This document shows positions 33,522 through 42,630 of a stretch of 64,000 nt of DNA, piece by piece (position 1 is the stretch's first letter; every line of letters begins with the position of its first letter). The DNA lies in assembly GCA_017550145.1 (NCBI GenBank), contig JAFZQG010000004.1, forward strand, positions 310,001 through 374,000, written 5' to 3'. A model generated the notes under the pieces. The model saw only the letters and a program-made list of their open reading frames with translations, searched no databases and had not been told where the DNA came from. This DNA is from Erysipelotrichaceae bacterium. Lineage in GTDB: Bacteria; Bacillota_I; Bacilli_A; Erysipelotrichales; Erysipelotrichaceae. The position numbers and the translations under genes were made by a program.

Positions 33522-34457
33522 ATGAAGAAGTATATCGTAAAAAGAGTACTTATCTCATTGGCAACACTATTTGTCATTCTTTTGGTGCTGTTTATTCTGA
33601 TGGACCTCATGCCTGGTACGCCGTTCAATGATGAAAAATTGACGGAAGCACAGAAAGCTCTGCTTTATGCAAAATATGGTCTGGATAAACCGCTTGTAAC
33701 ACGTTTCTTCCTTTACTGTAAGAACATGTTGAAGGGTGATTTAGGTGTTTCTTATGCAATAAACAAGAACTTCGCTGTCAGCGGAATGGTCAAGGATCGT
33801 TTAGGTATCTCGATCGCTGTCGGTGGAATGGCTATGTTTATTGGTACTGTCTTAGGTCTTGTTCTGGGAATTCTGGCTGCTTTGAATCACAACAGCTGGA
33901 TCGATAATCTCTGTTCAGCCATTTCGGTTCTCGGTGTAAGTATTCCGTCGTATGTCTGTGCCCTGTTACTCTGTTACTTTGTGGCCTATAGACTCGGATG
34001 GCTGCCGATCCTTTACAATGTTGAACAGCCGTTTATCTCTCTGATCCTTCCGGCTATTGCCTTAAGTGTTTCACCGACCGCAAATATCGCACGTTTCACC
34101 AGAAGTGAAATGATCGATGTCATGAATTCCGATTATATTCTGCTGGTCGAATCCAAAGGTGTTAAAAACTGGAAGATGATCATTTCACACGTTTTAAGAA
34201 ACACTTTAATCCCGGTTATCACGGTTATGGGACCGATCCTGGTCAACCTGCTGACCGGTTCAAGTGTTATCGAAAAGATCTTTGGTATCCCGGGTATCGG
34301 AAGACTGATGATTACTGCTATTCAGGAGAATGACTACAATGTCACGATCGCGTGTGCATTCGTTTATTCCGTAATGTACATCGTGGTGATGCTGTTTGTT
34401 GATATTCTTTACGGTGTCATCGATCCGCGTATCCGTATTGCTAAGGAGGAGAAATAG
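33522..34457 (+). CDS. oppB: Oligopeptide ABC transporter permease OppB
   Basis: 311 residues, six membrane helices. The coupling EAA loop is present (ARFTRSEMIDVMNSDYILL, then KGVKNWKMIISHVLRN). PGTPFNDE near the N-terminus is typical of OppB. AGAGGAGTT lies ahead of the ATG. It is followed 2 bases later by oppC. Confidence 0.93.
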   Translation: MKKYIVKRVLISLATLFVILLVLFILMDLMPGTPFNDEKLTEAQKALLYAKYGLDKPLVTRFFLYCKNMLKGDLGVSYAINKNFAVSGMVKDRLGISIAVGGMAMFIGTVLGLVLGILAALNHNSWIDNLCSAISVLGVSIPSYVCALLLCYFVAYRLGWLPILYNVEQPFISLILPAIALSVSPTANIARFTRSEMIDVMNSDYILLVESKGVKNWKMIISHVLRNTLIPVITVMGPILVNLLTGSSVIEKIFGIPGIGRLMITAIQENDYNVTIACAFVYSVMYIVVMLFVDILYGVIDPRIRIAKEEK

Positions 34458-34459
34458 TT

Positions 34460-35473
34460 ATGTCAAATATTGATCATGAGTTCCATTCGGACGATTTCAA
34501 GTTTGCGCATGCTGCCGATGAAAAACTGATCGACAGAAACTACAGTGCTACCTCCTATGCCAAGGATGTCTGGAATAACTTCAAAAAGAATAAAGGTGCC
34601 CTGGTCGGTATCATCATTATCGTGATCATCACGATTATGGCGATCATCGGTCCGAACATGAATGAATATACCTACAAACAGATTCACGGCGGCCAGGAAT
34701 GTCTGGTTCCGCGTATTCCGGGTATTGAAAAACTGGGTATCTTCGATGGTTATCATAACGGCACCAATCAGTATGCCGAAAAAGATGCAGCCGATGTCTA
34801 CTACTGGTTCGGTTCTGATACACAGGGTAGAGATATCTGGACCAGAGTCTGGTCCGGTACTAGAGTATCGCTGATCATTGCCTTGGCAGCAGTTGTCATC
34901 GATATCGTTATCGGTATGGTTTATGGCCTTGTCTCAGGCTTCTTCGGCGGCATGATCGATAGTGTCATGCAGAGGTTTGCCGAGATCCTCAACGGTATTC
35001 CGACGCTGGTCATCGTTACTCTGCTGGGTATGGTGCTTCCAGCCGGTATTACTTCGATTATTTTTGCCCTGATGCTGACAGGCTGGATCGGTATGGAAAG
35101 AATCGCCAGAGCGCAGGTTCTTAAAGTCAAGGAACAGGAATTTGTCCTGGCTTCAAGAACGCTCGGTGCCAACAAGTTCAGAATCATTTTCTTAGAGATC
35201 CTGCCGAATATCTTAGGTCAGGTCATTGTTACATCAATGTTCTCAATTCCGAATGCGATCTTCTTAGAGGCCTATCTGTCATTCCTGGGACTCGGTGTTC
35301 CGGCTCCGATGGCTTCCTTAGGTTCGCTGGTTTCTGATGGATACAAGTCCATGACGACATTCCCGCATATCCTGATCATTCCGGTTCTTGTCATGGCTGT
35401 CCTGATGCTGTGCTTCAATCTGTTCGCCGATGGTCTGCGTGATGCCTTCGACCCGAAGATGCTGAACAAGTAG
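34460..35473 (+). CDS. oppC: Oligopeptide ABC transporter permease OppC
   Basis: 337 residues with the OppC N-terminal extension, first helix near 48-68, a periplasmic insertion containing FGSDTQGRDIWTRVWSGTRVS, and the EAA loop (VLKVKEQEFVLASRTLGANK). Six helices in all. GGAGGAGAAATAG precedes the ATG. Pairs with OppB to form the channel. Confidence 0.93.
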   Translation: MSNIDHEFHSDDFKFAHAADEKLIDRNYSATSYAKDVWNNFKKNKGALVGIIIIVIITIMAIIGPNMNEYTYKQIHGGQECLVPRIPGIEKLGIFDGYHNGTNQYAEKDAADVYYWFGSDTQGRDIWTRVWSGTRVSLIIALAAVVIDIVIGMVYGLVSGFFGGMIDSVMQRFAEILNGIPTLVIVTLLGMVLPAGITSIIFALMLTGWIGMERIARAQVLKVKEQEFVLASRTLGANKFRIIFLEILPNILGQVIVTSMFSIPNAIFLEAYLSFLGLGVPAPMASLGSLVSDGYKSMTTFPHILIIPVLVMAVLMLCFNLFADGLRDAFDPKMLNK

Positions 35474-35482
35474 GAGGTATTT

Positions 35483-36583
35483 ATGGAAGAAAAAGTCAAA
35501 AGAAATAAAAACGACCGTGTTTTATACATTCGTGACCTGAATATCTCATTCCATACCGCTTACGGTACGGTCAGAGCCATCAGAGGTGTCAGACTTGACC
35601 TGTTCAAAGGTGAAACGATCGCCATCGTCGGTGAATCAGGTTCCGGTAAATCCGTTACCGTCAAGACCATCATGGGTATTCTTGATTCCAACGGTGTGAT
35701 CGATTCCGGTCAGATCATCTACAAGTATGAAGATGAAAAGGGCGAGAAGCACGAAGTTGACCTCGTTAAACTGCCGCAGAAAGAGATCCGTTATCAGTTC
35801 TGCGGTAAACATATTGCCATGGTCTTCCAGGATCCGATGACATCATTAGATCCGACTATGACCGTCGGTAAGCAGATCATGGAACCGATGAGAGAACACT
35901 ACCATATCTCTTACCACGAAGCTAAAGAAAGAACGATCGAACTGCTTACGGAAGTAGGCATCGATAATCCTGATAAGCGTTTCAAACAGTATCCGCATGA
36001 ACTTTCAGGCGGTATGAGACAGAGAGTCGTCATCGCAATCGCCTTAGCCTGCGATCCGGATGTACTGATCTGTGATGAGCCGACGACGGCACTGGATGTT
36101 ACGATTCAGGCAAAGATTCTGGAACTGATCAAGGATATCCAGAATAAGAAGGGCCTTTCCGTAATCTATATCACACACGACCTGGGTGTCGTTGCGAAAG
36201 TTGCGGACTATGTGGCTGTCATGTATGCCGGCCGTATTGTTGAAAAGGGCAAGATCAATGAAGTATTCTATGATCCGCGTCATCCGTATACCTGGGGACT
36301 CCTTAGCTCCATGCCGGATATCGATACGGATTCCAGAAGACTCTTTGCGATTCCGGGTTCACCACCAAACCTGATGGAGAGAGTAGAGGGCGATGCCTTT
36401 GCTCCGCGTAACCCGTTTGCGCTTAATATCGACTATACCGAAGAACCGCCGATGTATGATGTCGGAGGTCAGCACAGAGTAGCTTCATGGCTCTGTGATC
36501 CGCGTGCTCCGAAAGTGGATATGCCGGAAGACCTCAAGGTCAGAATCGAAAAGATGAAGAAGGAGGCTGAACTTTATGAGTGA
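35483..36583 (+). CDS. oppD: Oligopeptide ABC transporter ATPase OppD
   Basis: 366 residues. Walker A GESGSGKS near 51, Q-loop VFQDPMTSLDPT, signature LSGGMRQR near 175, Walker B VLICDEPTTALD and H-loop THDLG. The OppD/F C-terminal oligopeptide extension follows (FAIPGSPPNL). A cysteine-containing tail (WLCDPRAPK) near 337 may bear part of the iron-sulfur site known in some OppD proteins; I see no full four-cysteine set. It overlaps oppF by 8 bases. Confidence 0.93.
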   Translation: MEEKVKRNKNDRVLYIRDLNISFHTAYGTVRAIRGVRLDLFKGETIAIVGESGSGKSVTVKTIMGILDSNGVIDSGQIIYKYEDEKGEKHEVDLVKLPQKEIRYQFCGKHIAMVFQDPMTSLDPTMTVGKQIMEPMREHYHISYHEAKERTIELLTEVGIDNPDKRFKQYPHELSGGMRQRVVIAIALACDPDVLICDEPTTALDVTIQAKILELIKDIQNKKGLSVIYITHDLGVVAKVADYVAVMYAGRIVEKGKINEVFYDPRHPYTWGLLSSMPDIDTDSRRLFAIPGSPPNLMERVEGDAFAPRNPFALNIDYTEEPPMYDVGGQHRVASWLCDPRAPKVDMPEDLKVRIEKMKKEAELYE

Positions 36584-37508
36584 AAGAAGAGAACCTTTAC
36601 TTCATGTTGAAAATCTGAAACAGCATTTCCGTATCAGCCGTAAGTATACGACCAAAGCGGTTGACGGTATCAGCTTCGATATCTACGAAGGCGAGACATA
36701 CGGACTGGTAGGTGAATCAGGTTCCGGTAAATCAACGACCGGACGTTCCATCATCAGACTTTATGAGCCTACCGATGGCAAGATCATCTTTGACGGTCAT
36801 GACATCTCCGGTAAACTCAGCAGAGAAGATGAGAAGTATCTGCGTACAAATATGCAGATGATCTTCCAGGACCCGATGGCCTGTCTGAATCCTCGTAAGA
36901 AGGTTTCGCAGATCATTGCGGAAGGTCTGGAGATCCATCATATCTGCAACTCCCGTGAAGAGATCAATGCGAAAGTTGATGAAGTTCTGGATCGTGTCGG
37001 TCTGTCCAAGGAACAGGGTACAAGATTCCCGCATCAGTTCTCGGGCGGTCAAAGACAGCGTGTCGGTATTGCCAGAGCGCTGGTCATGAATCCGAAGCTG
37101 GTCATTGCCGATGAATGTATCTCGGCACTGGACGTTTCGATTCAGGCCCAGGTCGTCAACCTGATGAAGGATATTCAGGATGACATGGGTACGACCTACC
37201 TGTTCATCGCTCATGACCTTTCCATGGTCAAGTATATTTCCAATCGAATCGGTGTCATGCATCTGGGTCATATCGTCGAAACCGGTACGACCGATGAGAT
37301 CTTCGAGAATCCGATTCATCCGTATACGAAATCACTGCTTTCAGCGATCCCGCATCCAAATCCAATTGTGGAGAAGCAGCGTAAAGCTCTTACCTACAAC
37401 AAGGAAGAGGAAGGCGTCATCTATGAAGCCGGACACGAACACATCCTCAGTGAGACTCACAGAGTTCTCGCTACCGATGAAGAGTTCACCAAGTGGAATA
37501 ACAATTAA
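36576..37508 (+). CDS. oppF: Oligopeptide ABC transporter ATPase OppF
   Basis: 310 residues. GESGSGKST Walker A near 46, IFQDPMACLNPRK Q-loop, signature [15 protein letters not shown] near 152, Walker B LVIADECISALD and AHDLSM H-loop. Overlap with oppD ensures balanced synthesis. Last gene of the operon, followed by a terminator at 37512-37531. Confidence 0.93.
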   Translation: MSERREPLLHVENLKQHFRISRKYTTKAVDGISFDIYEGETYGLVGESGSGKSTTGRSIIRLYEPTDGKIIFDGHDISGKLSREDEKYLRTNMQMIFQDPMACLNPRKKVSQIIAEGLEIHHICNSREEINAKVDEVLDRVGLSKEQGTRFPHQFSGGQRQRVGIARALVMNPKLVIADECISALDVSIQAQVVNLMKDIQDDMGTTYLFIAHDLSMVKYISNRIGVMHLGHIVETGTTDEIFENPIHPYTKSLLSAIPHPNPIVEKQRKALTYNKEEEGVIYEAGHEHILSETHRVLATDEEFTKWNNN

Positions 37509-37511
37509 GTC

Positions 37512-37531
37512 AAGATCCCTCAGGGGATCTT
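37512..37531 (+). terminator. Terminator of opp operon
   Basis: AAGATCCC and GGGATCTT form an 8-bp stem with a 4-base loop, followed by TTCTTTC. Confidence 0.8.
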
Positions 37532-37554
37532 TTCTTTCGGGTATAATTAGAAAG

Positions 37555-38631
37555 ATGAAGTTATTCATAACAGGAATAGTCTTATTTATGATCGATGGAA
37601 TATCCATGTTTATGTTCCATCGTTTTCCTGATCTCTTCTTTCCTTTATATAGGAATCTTTCAAAGAAGTGGATCGGTCTATTAAGCTATATAAGTTCACC
37701 TTTTCCCTTTGCGGTCTGGGATATATTATTAATCGTTTTAATAATAGTACTGATCGTTTCCTTAATAATCGTAATTAAGAAGAAAAAGAGTATTCTTAAG
37801 TATTTATCCGTATTATTCTTTATTCTTTCCCTGATGGCTTTTGCAGCGGTCATGGGATGGATGTTGAACCACTATGCAGCTCCGTTATCCGAATCGATAA
37901 ATCTTGATGTAAAAGAATACAGCGTTGAGCAGTTATATGAGACCTGTGATTACTACCTGCAGAAAGCTTCTTCATATACCTTAAGTGTTGAAAGAGATGA
38001 AAACGGTCATATGAAGGAAATAGATTTCTATAAGACGGCAGCTAAAGCCGGTAAGATATATGAAAAACTGGAAGATGATTATCCGATCTTTAAGGGATCT
38101 AAAGTCAGAGTAAAAAAACTCTCCATAGTCGGAGAATATTTGATGTATAACGGAATTATCGGAATGTTTATGCCGCTCAGCGGCGAGGCCGGTGTACCGG
38201 GCAGTGTACCTTTGGCACCTTTGCCTTTTACGATGGCTCATGAAGCAGCGCATCGCCTGGGTATCGCCAGTGAACAGGAGGCCAACTTCTGTGCCTTTAT
38301 GGCTTGTATAAACAGTGATGATGAGTATTTTAAATACAGCGGTTATTATGAGGCTTTTACTTACTGTTTCTCTTCGCTGTACAAGGTCAATCCGGAAAAG
38401 GCTTTAGAGTTATATAACAAGTACGATGAGGATATAAAAACGATATTAGTCAAAATCGACCGTCAGGATACTGCAGCAATCTACAGGAAATATGAATCAC
38501 CTTTAAAAGAAGTTTCCGATCAGATCAATGATTCCTATCTTAAGACTTTCTCTGAAGAAAGCGGAATCCAGTCTTATGGTGAAGTAACGGATTATCTGAT
38601 TGCCTGGTATCTGAAAGAAAAGAAGGACTAG
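37555..38631 (+). CDS. DUF3810 family membrane metalloprotease-like protein
   Basis: 358 residues: a membrane segment near the N-terminus (LFITGIVLFMIDGISMFMF), two more near 57-105, then a large domain with MAHEAAHRLGIASEQEANF near 224-242. HEAAH gives an HExxH zinc motif with a nearby glutamate (EQEAN). The start is ATG 37555: TATAAT at 37542-37547 ends 7 bases before it and there is no ribosome site. An upstream in-frame extension would overlap oppF. Protease function is family inference. Confidence 0.82.
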   Translation: MKLFITGIVLFMIDGISMFMFHRFPDLFFPLYRNLSKKWIGLLSYISSPFPFAVWDILLIVLIIVLIVSLIIVIKKKKSILKYLSVLFFILSLMAFAAVMGWMLNHYAAPLSESINLDVKEYSVEQLYETCDYYLQKASSYTLSVERDENGHMKEIDFYKTAAKAGKIYEKLEDDYPIFKGSKVRVKKLSIVGEYLMYNGIIGMFMPLSGEAGVPGSVPLAPLPFTMAHEAAHRLGIASEQEANFCAFMACINSDDEYFKYSGYYEAFTYCFSSLYKVNPEKALELYNKYDEDIKTILVKIDRQDTAAIYRKYESPLKEVSDQINDSYLKTFSEESGIQSYGEVTDYLIAWYLKEKKD

Positions 38632-39173
38632 CTGTCTTTCTTATAGTATCTGATGGTTCTGGTGATCCTTCCCCGCTGTCTGCTTAAGAAAGAGTGCCAC
38701 TCTTCCTGTGTGACAGTACCGTTGCAGCACAGGATCTCATAATCCACATGATAGAAATTATAGAATATGCCCGTTGAGACAAAACCGTGACGCAGGTAGA
38801 AATCCCGGCCTCTTCTTTTTTCATCACGGATATCATCATTTTCTTCACATTCTTCGATATCGATGACCAGACATTTATCCTTATAATCGTTTTTTAGTAT
38901 TTCTAAGATCTCAGATCCGTATCCTATATTGCGGAATTCTTCTTCGATACATATGTAACTGAGATAAACGATTTTATCATCGGTAAAAACATAGGTCATT
39001 CCGATCAGCTGATCATTGTCATAATAGATGTCCATGATCTTCTGTACTGAGAGGATATCCAGAAGGACTTTAAAAGGAATCCTTTCATCTTCGGGAAAAG
39101 AATCTATATACAGTTTTTCTACCTTTTCGATTTCTTTGAATCTATGATCAATTGCGATCCTGTTTAGTTTCAT
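38628..39173 (-). CDS. GNAT family acetyltransferase
   Basis: 181 residues, start at 39173. The N-acetyltransferase core is seen in YLSYICIEEEFRNIGYGSEIL near residues 70-90, with the R/Q-x-x-G-x-G/A acetyl-CoA loop as RNIGYG, and ends with RRGRDFYLRHGFVSTG. TATAAT on the minus strand at 39193-39198 is 19 bases before the ATG; no ribosome site is seen. It converges with the DUF3810 gene with a 4-base overlap of the ends. Confidence 0.8.
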   Translation of the reverse strand: MKLNRIAIDHRFKEIEKVEKLYIDSFPEDERIPFKVLLDILSVQKIMDIYYDNDQLIGMTYVFTDDKIVYLSYICIEEEFRNIGYGSEILEILKNDYKDKCLVIDIEECEENDDIRDEKRRGRDFYLRHGFVSTGIFYNFYHVDYEILCCNGTVTQEEWHSFLSRQRGRITRTIRYYKKDS

Positions 39174-39282
39174 ATGGGATTTTGTTAAGAACATTATACA
39201 AAGGAAAATGATGAATGTTGATTTTTTCCGCAGTTTGATTTAAAGGTGGTAAAATAAAAGTTGGGGTAGGTACGATACATTT

Positions 39283-40167
39283 ATGGAAAATAAGAGAGAA
39301 GAACTGATCGCCAAACTTGAAGAACTGCTGGGCGAAGAAAATGCAGCTGAGGCTTTTGCGAAAGCTAAAGAGCTGAAGAGAAGATGGCCACGGGTCAGAG
39401 AGGAAGAAGAGTCTTTTGCGGATCAGGAACTGAGTCAGAAGTTCAATGCACTGATGGATGAACTCGGCAGCAAGGCCGGTGACATCTTTGTGAATACCGA
39501 AGACAGAAAGAACGAGATTATTGCCAAGGCTAAGGAGATTCTCTCGAAGAATAATTTCAAAAAAGGTTCCGAGCAGATGAAACAGTTGCTGGAAGACTGG
39601 AAACATGCCGGTCGTATCAATAAGGAAAAGGACGATGAACTCTGGGAGCAGTTCAATGCGATCAGAAAAGAGTTCTATGATAAGAAGAACGAATATTTTG
39701 AGAATCTGAAAGAGACTTACGAACAGAATAAGACTCTTAAGGAAGAACTCATCGCCAAGGCTAAGGAAGTTGCGAATATCGAAAGCGTCAAGGAAGCCGG
39801 AAACAAATCCAATGAGCTGATGGAAGAATGGAAGAAAGTCGGCAGTGCCGGATATAAAGAGGATGACAATCTCTGGCAGCAATTCCTGGCTGAGCGTAAA
39901 GCTTACTTCGCACGCAGAGATGCCTACTATGATGAACTGAAGGAAACTTTCTCCAAACGTGCTGAAGCTAAGAAGGAACTTATTTCACAGGCTAAGCTGT
40001 ATCTGGCCAGAAGTGAATTCACCGATGAGGAAGTAAATGCGATCAAAGACCTCAGAGCTAAATGGAAAGAGATCGGTAATGCCGGTAAGGAACATGAAAA
40101 CGATCTGTGGGCTGAGTTCAATACGATCATCAATAAATACTTCGAAAACATGAAATTCTACAAATAA
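39283..40167 (+). CDS. DUF349 repeat protein
   Basis: 294 residues, very charged and helical. Three repeats carry the DUF349 pattern with W, G, DxLW and F: WKHAGRINKEKDDELWEQF near 106, WKKVGSAGYKEDDNLWQQF near 184 and WKEIGNAGKEHENDLWAEF near 263. The N-terminal part is a divergent further repeat. Function of this family is poorly known. The antisense ORF of 244 codons in this position is a shadow. A -10-like TACGAT ends 6 bases before the ATG. Confidence 0.85.
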   Translation: MENKREELIAKLEELLGEENAAEAFAKAKELKRRWPRVREEEESFADQELSQKFNALMDELGSKAGDIFVNTEDRKNEIIAKAKEILSKNNFKKGSEQMKQLLEDWKHAGRINKEKDDELWEQFNAIRKEFYDKKNEYFENLKETYEQNKTLKEELIAKAKEVANIESVKEAGNKSNELMEEWKKVGSAGYKEDDNLWQQFLAERKAYFARRDAYYDELKETFSKRAEAKKELISQAKLYLARSEFTDEEVNAIKDLRAKWKEIGNAGKEHENDLWAEFNTIINKYFENMKFYK

Positions 40168-40247
40168 GGCTTCAATGAAGTCTTATTTTTTGGGAAACAG
40201 ATTGAAAATAATTCAATTTGTTTTCTTTTTGGGTTAAAATATAGTCA

Positions 40248-41732
40248 ATGGAAGATAAACAGTATATAGCCATCGACTTAAAATCGTTCTATGCATCGGT
40301 GGAATGTGTGGAAAGAGGACTTGATCCGCTGGATACGAATCTGGTCGTAGCGGATGAGACCAGGACCAGCAAGACGATCTGTCTGGCCGTTTCACCGGCT
40401 CTCAAGTCTTTCGGAGTTCCGGGCAGACCGCGTCTTTTTGAAGTTGAACAGATGGTTAAGGAAATAAATGCGAAGCGATTACGTAAAGCGGGAAGATGTA
40501 CAGGCAAGTCTTCCTACCTGCATAAGCTGGAAAAGGATCCTTCCTTAAGTGTCGATTATGTCGTAGCCATGCCGAGAATGGCTTTATATATTGAATACAG
40601 TACCAAGATCTATGATATCTATCTTAAATATGTTGCACCTGAAGACATCCTGGTCTATTCGATCGATGAAGTCTTTATCGATGCGAGTGCTTATCTCAAG
40701 ACCTGGAAGATGAATGCGCATGAATTCGCATTAAAGATGATCGAAGACATCATGATCAGCACGGGTGTAACTGCGACAGCAGGTATCGGTACCAATCTAT
40801 ATCTGGCTAAGGTCGCAATGGATATTGTTGCCAAACATAAACCGGCTGATAAGGACGGAGTCAGAATTGCGGAACTCGATGAGATGTCTTATCGAAGAGA
40901 ACTCTGGACTCACGAGCCTTTAAGTGATTTCTGGCGTATCGGTCCGGGTATCATGTGCAGACTGGATAAATACAATATTCATACAATGGGCGATCTGGCA
41001 AGATATTCATTAAAAGCTGATGGAACACTCTATGATGAATTCGGTATCAATGCGGAACTGCTTATAGACCATGCCTGGGGATATGAGCCTTGTACGATGG
41101 CTGAAATCAAGAAATACAAACCGGTAAACAATTCTCTGGCTTCCGGACAGGTTTTGATGGAACCATATACTTTTGAGAAAGCCAAAGTCGTCTGCAAGGA
41201 GATGATCGATTCTCTGTGTCTGGATCTGGTGGATAAGGGATTGATGACTGACCATGTGAGTCTTTATATCGGCTATGACCGTTCAAATGATCTCAGGACT
41301 TTTGAAGGACAGAGAGTAAAAGACTATTACGGAAGGATCACCGCTTCTCCGGCTAAGGGATCTGTGCAGCTGGATGGTTTTACTTCTTCCGTTAAGGTAA
41401 TAACCAAAGCCATCATGAAGATCTTTGACAGTAACGTCAATAAACAGCTGATGATCAGAAGGATCAATATTGCGGCCGATCGGGTAATCAGAAAAGAGAA
41501 GGCCGATGAATTACTGAAAGTCGAACAGTTCGATCTTTTTAGTGATCCGGAAGAAGTCATTAAGGATAAACAGAGTGAAAAGATCGAAGCCAAGAAGGAA
41601 GAAGATCTTGCCAAGGCCATACTTGATATCAGACACCGCTTCGGAAAGAATTCCGTCTTAAAAGGAACGAACTTTGAAGAAGGCGCTACCGGTATCCAGC
41701 GCAACAGTCAGATCGGAGGACATAAGGAATGA
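40248..41732 (+). CDS. Y-family DNA polymerase (UvrX/UmuC-like)
   Basis: 494 residues. Motif I IAIDLKSFYASVECVERG near 7, catalytic acidic pair in YSIDEVFIDAS near 140, and the helix-hairpin region GIGTNLYLAKVAMDI near 180; the little-finger domain fills 350-430 and an acidic tail follows. Such polymerases copy damaged DNA. The gene overlaps the YolD gene by 4 bases (ATGA), the usual pair. TAAAAT at 40235-40240 lies 7 bases before the ATG, with no ribosome site. No LexA box was seen. Confidence 0.92.
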   Translation: MEDKQYIAIDLKSFYASVECVERGLDPLDTNLVVADETRTSKTICLAVSPALKSFGVPGRPRLFEVEQMVKEINAKRLRKAGRCTGKSSYLHKLEKDPSLSVDYVVAMPRMALYIEYSTKIYDIYLKYVAPEDILVYSIDEVFIDASAYLKTWKMNAHEFALKMIEDIMISTGVTATAGIGTNLYLAKVAMDIVAKHKPADKDGVRIAELDEMSYRRELWTHEPLSDFWRIGPGIMCRLDKYNIHTMGDLARYSLKADGTLYDEFGINAELLIDHAWGYEPCTMAEIKKYKPVNNSLASGQVLMEPYTFEKAKVVCKEMIDSLCLDLVDKGLMTDHVSLYIGYDRSNDLRTFEGQRVKDYYGRITASPAKGSVQLDGFTSSVKVITKAIMKIFDSNVNKQLMIRRINIAADRVIRKEKADELLKVEQFDLFSDPEEVIKDKQSEKIEAKKEEDLAKAILDIRHRFGKNSVLKGTNFEEGATGIQRNSQIGGHKE

Positions 41733-42169
41733 GTGAAAAAGATCCGCATCGCTATGATGACATCATCGATCTGCCGCACTTTGTTTCGCGCAACAGGAGG
41801 CACATGTCCAACTATGACCGGGCTGCCCAGTTTGCGCCTTTTGATGCGCTCACCGGATACAGTGAAGCGATCAGTGAAACAGCCAGACTGACACAGGATG
41901 AGATCATTCTGACTGAAAATCAGAAAGAGATCCTGGATCGTAAATTCCGGATCCTTTCAGCGCATATAAACGAAAGACCTAAAGTCGAGATCGTATACTT
42001 TATGCCTGATCTGTATAAGGAAGGCGGTCATTATCTTAATGAAACCATCACGATCAGAAAGATCGATCTGGTACAGAAGATCCTGATCACCAGTGATCAG
42101 CGTAAATATGAACTGAGTTCGATCATTGAAGTAAATGGTGAAATCTTTGATCAATATCCGGAAAACTGA
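41729..42169 (+). CDS. YolD-like partner of Y-family polymerase
   Basis: 146 residues. RAAQFAPFDALTGYSEAI near 31 and the following helix EILDRKFRIL are the YolD core. YolD-like proteins always occur next to UvrX/YqjW-type polymerases and are proposed to substitute for UmuD. Coupled by ATGA to the polymerase. Confidence 0.88.
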   Translation: MSEKDPHRYDDIIDLPHFVSRNRRHMSNYDRAAQFAPFDALTGYSEAISETARLTQDEIILTENQKEILDRKFRILSAHINERPKVEIVYFMPDLYKEGGHYLNETITIRKIDLVQKILITSDQRKYELSSIIEVNGEIFDQYPEN

Positions 42170-42251
42170 AAAAATAGTATAAAATATCTTTGTAAGCATA
42201 TATTCGCCTTATTTTTTCGCAAATCAATTAACCCCACACAAGGAGACAAAC

Positions 42252-42629
42252 ATGACAAAACTGCAATTCCATTTTGAGTGTCTTGACGGAAACTATTTTT
42301 ATGTTGCCGAAGCAGACAGGACCACAACTTATACGATAACTACCGATATTCCTGAACTTGAAGAGAAAACAGGTGAGCTGGATGAAAAAGCTACTAATGA
42401 ATTCCTGAAAGAACTGGAACTGGCACAGATCGAAAGATGGGACAGACACTTTACAGCTGAACAGTCTGAGATCGAAGATGCGGTAAAGTGGTCGCTGACT
42501 TATGAGAATGAAAACGGCGTATATAAGTCCGATGGCGTTGAATCATATGAACCTTACACTTATGAACACTTGATCAGAGCTCTGATTTTATGTGATAAAA
42601 ATGCAGAATATTTTTTGATTGGAAAATAG
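42252..42629 (+). CDS. Unknown small protein upstream of rho
   Basis: 125 residues, acidic, soluble. AAGGAG stands ahead of the ATG. The sequence (FHFECLDGNYFYVAEADRTT at the start, YEPYTYEHLIRALILCDKNA near the end) is not one I recognise. It ends one base before the rho ATG, so Rho translation is coupled to it, and it could be part of Rho control. Confidence 0.65.
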   Translation: MTKLQFHFECLDGNYFYVAEADRTTTYTITTDIPELEEKTGELDEKATNEFLKELELAQIERWDRHFTAEQSEIEDAVKWSLTYENENGVYKSDGVESYEPYTYEHLIRALILCDKNAEYFLIGK

Positions 42630-42630
42630 T

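Noticed and set aside
36732..37319. Antisense ORF of 195 codons over oppF
   Set aside because: Covers the conserved ATPase core on the other strand, with no start signals.
37180..37554. N-terminal extension of the DUF3810 protein overlapping oppF
   Set aside because: The extension is oppF read in another frame (arginine- and serine-rich, no fold). A -10 box and ATG at 37555 give a natural start.
39148..39882. Antisense ORF of 244 codons over the DUF349 gene
   Set aside because: It is the shadow of a charged helical repeat gene; no ribosome site and a leucine/phenylalanine-rich composition typical of such shadows.
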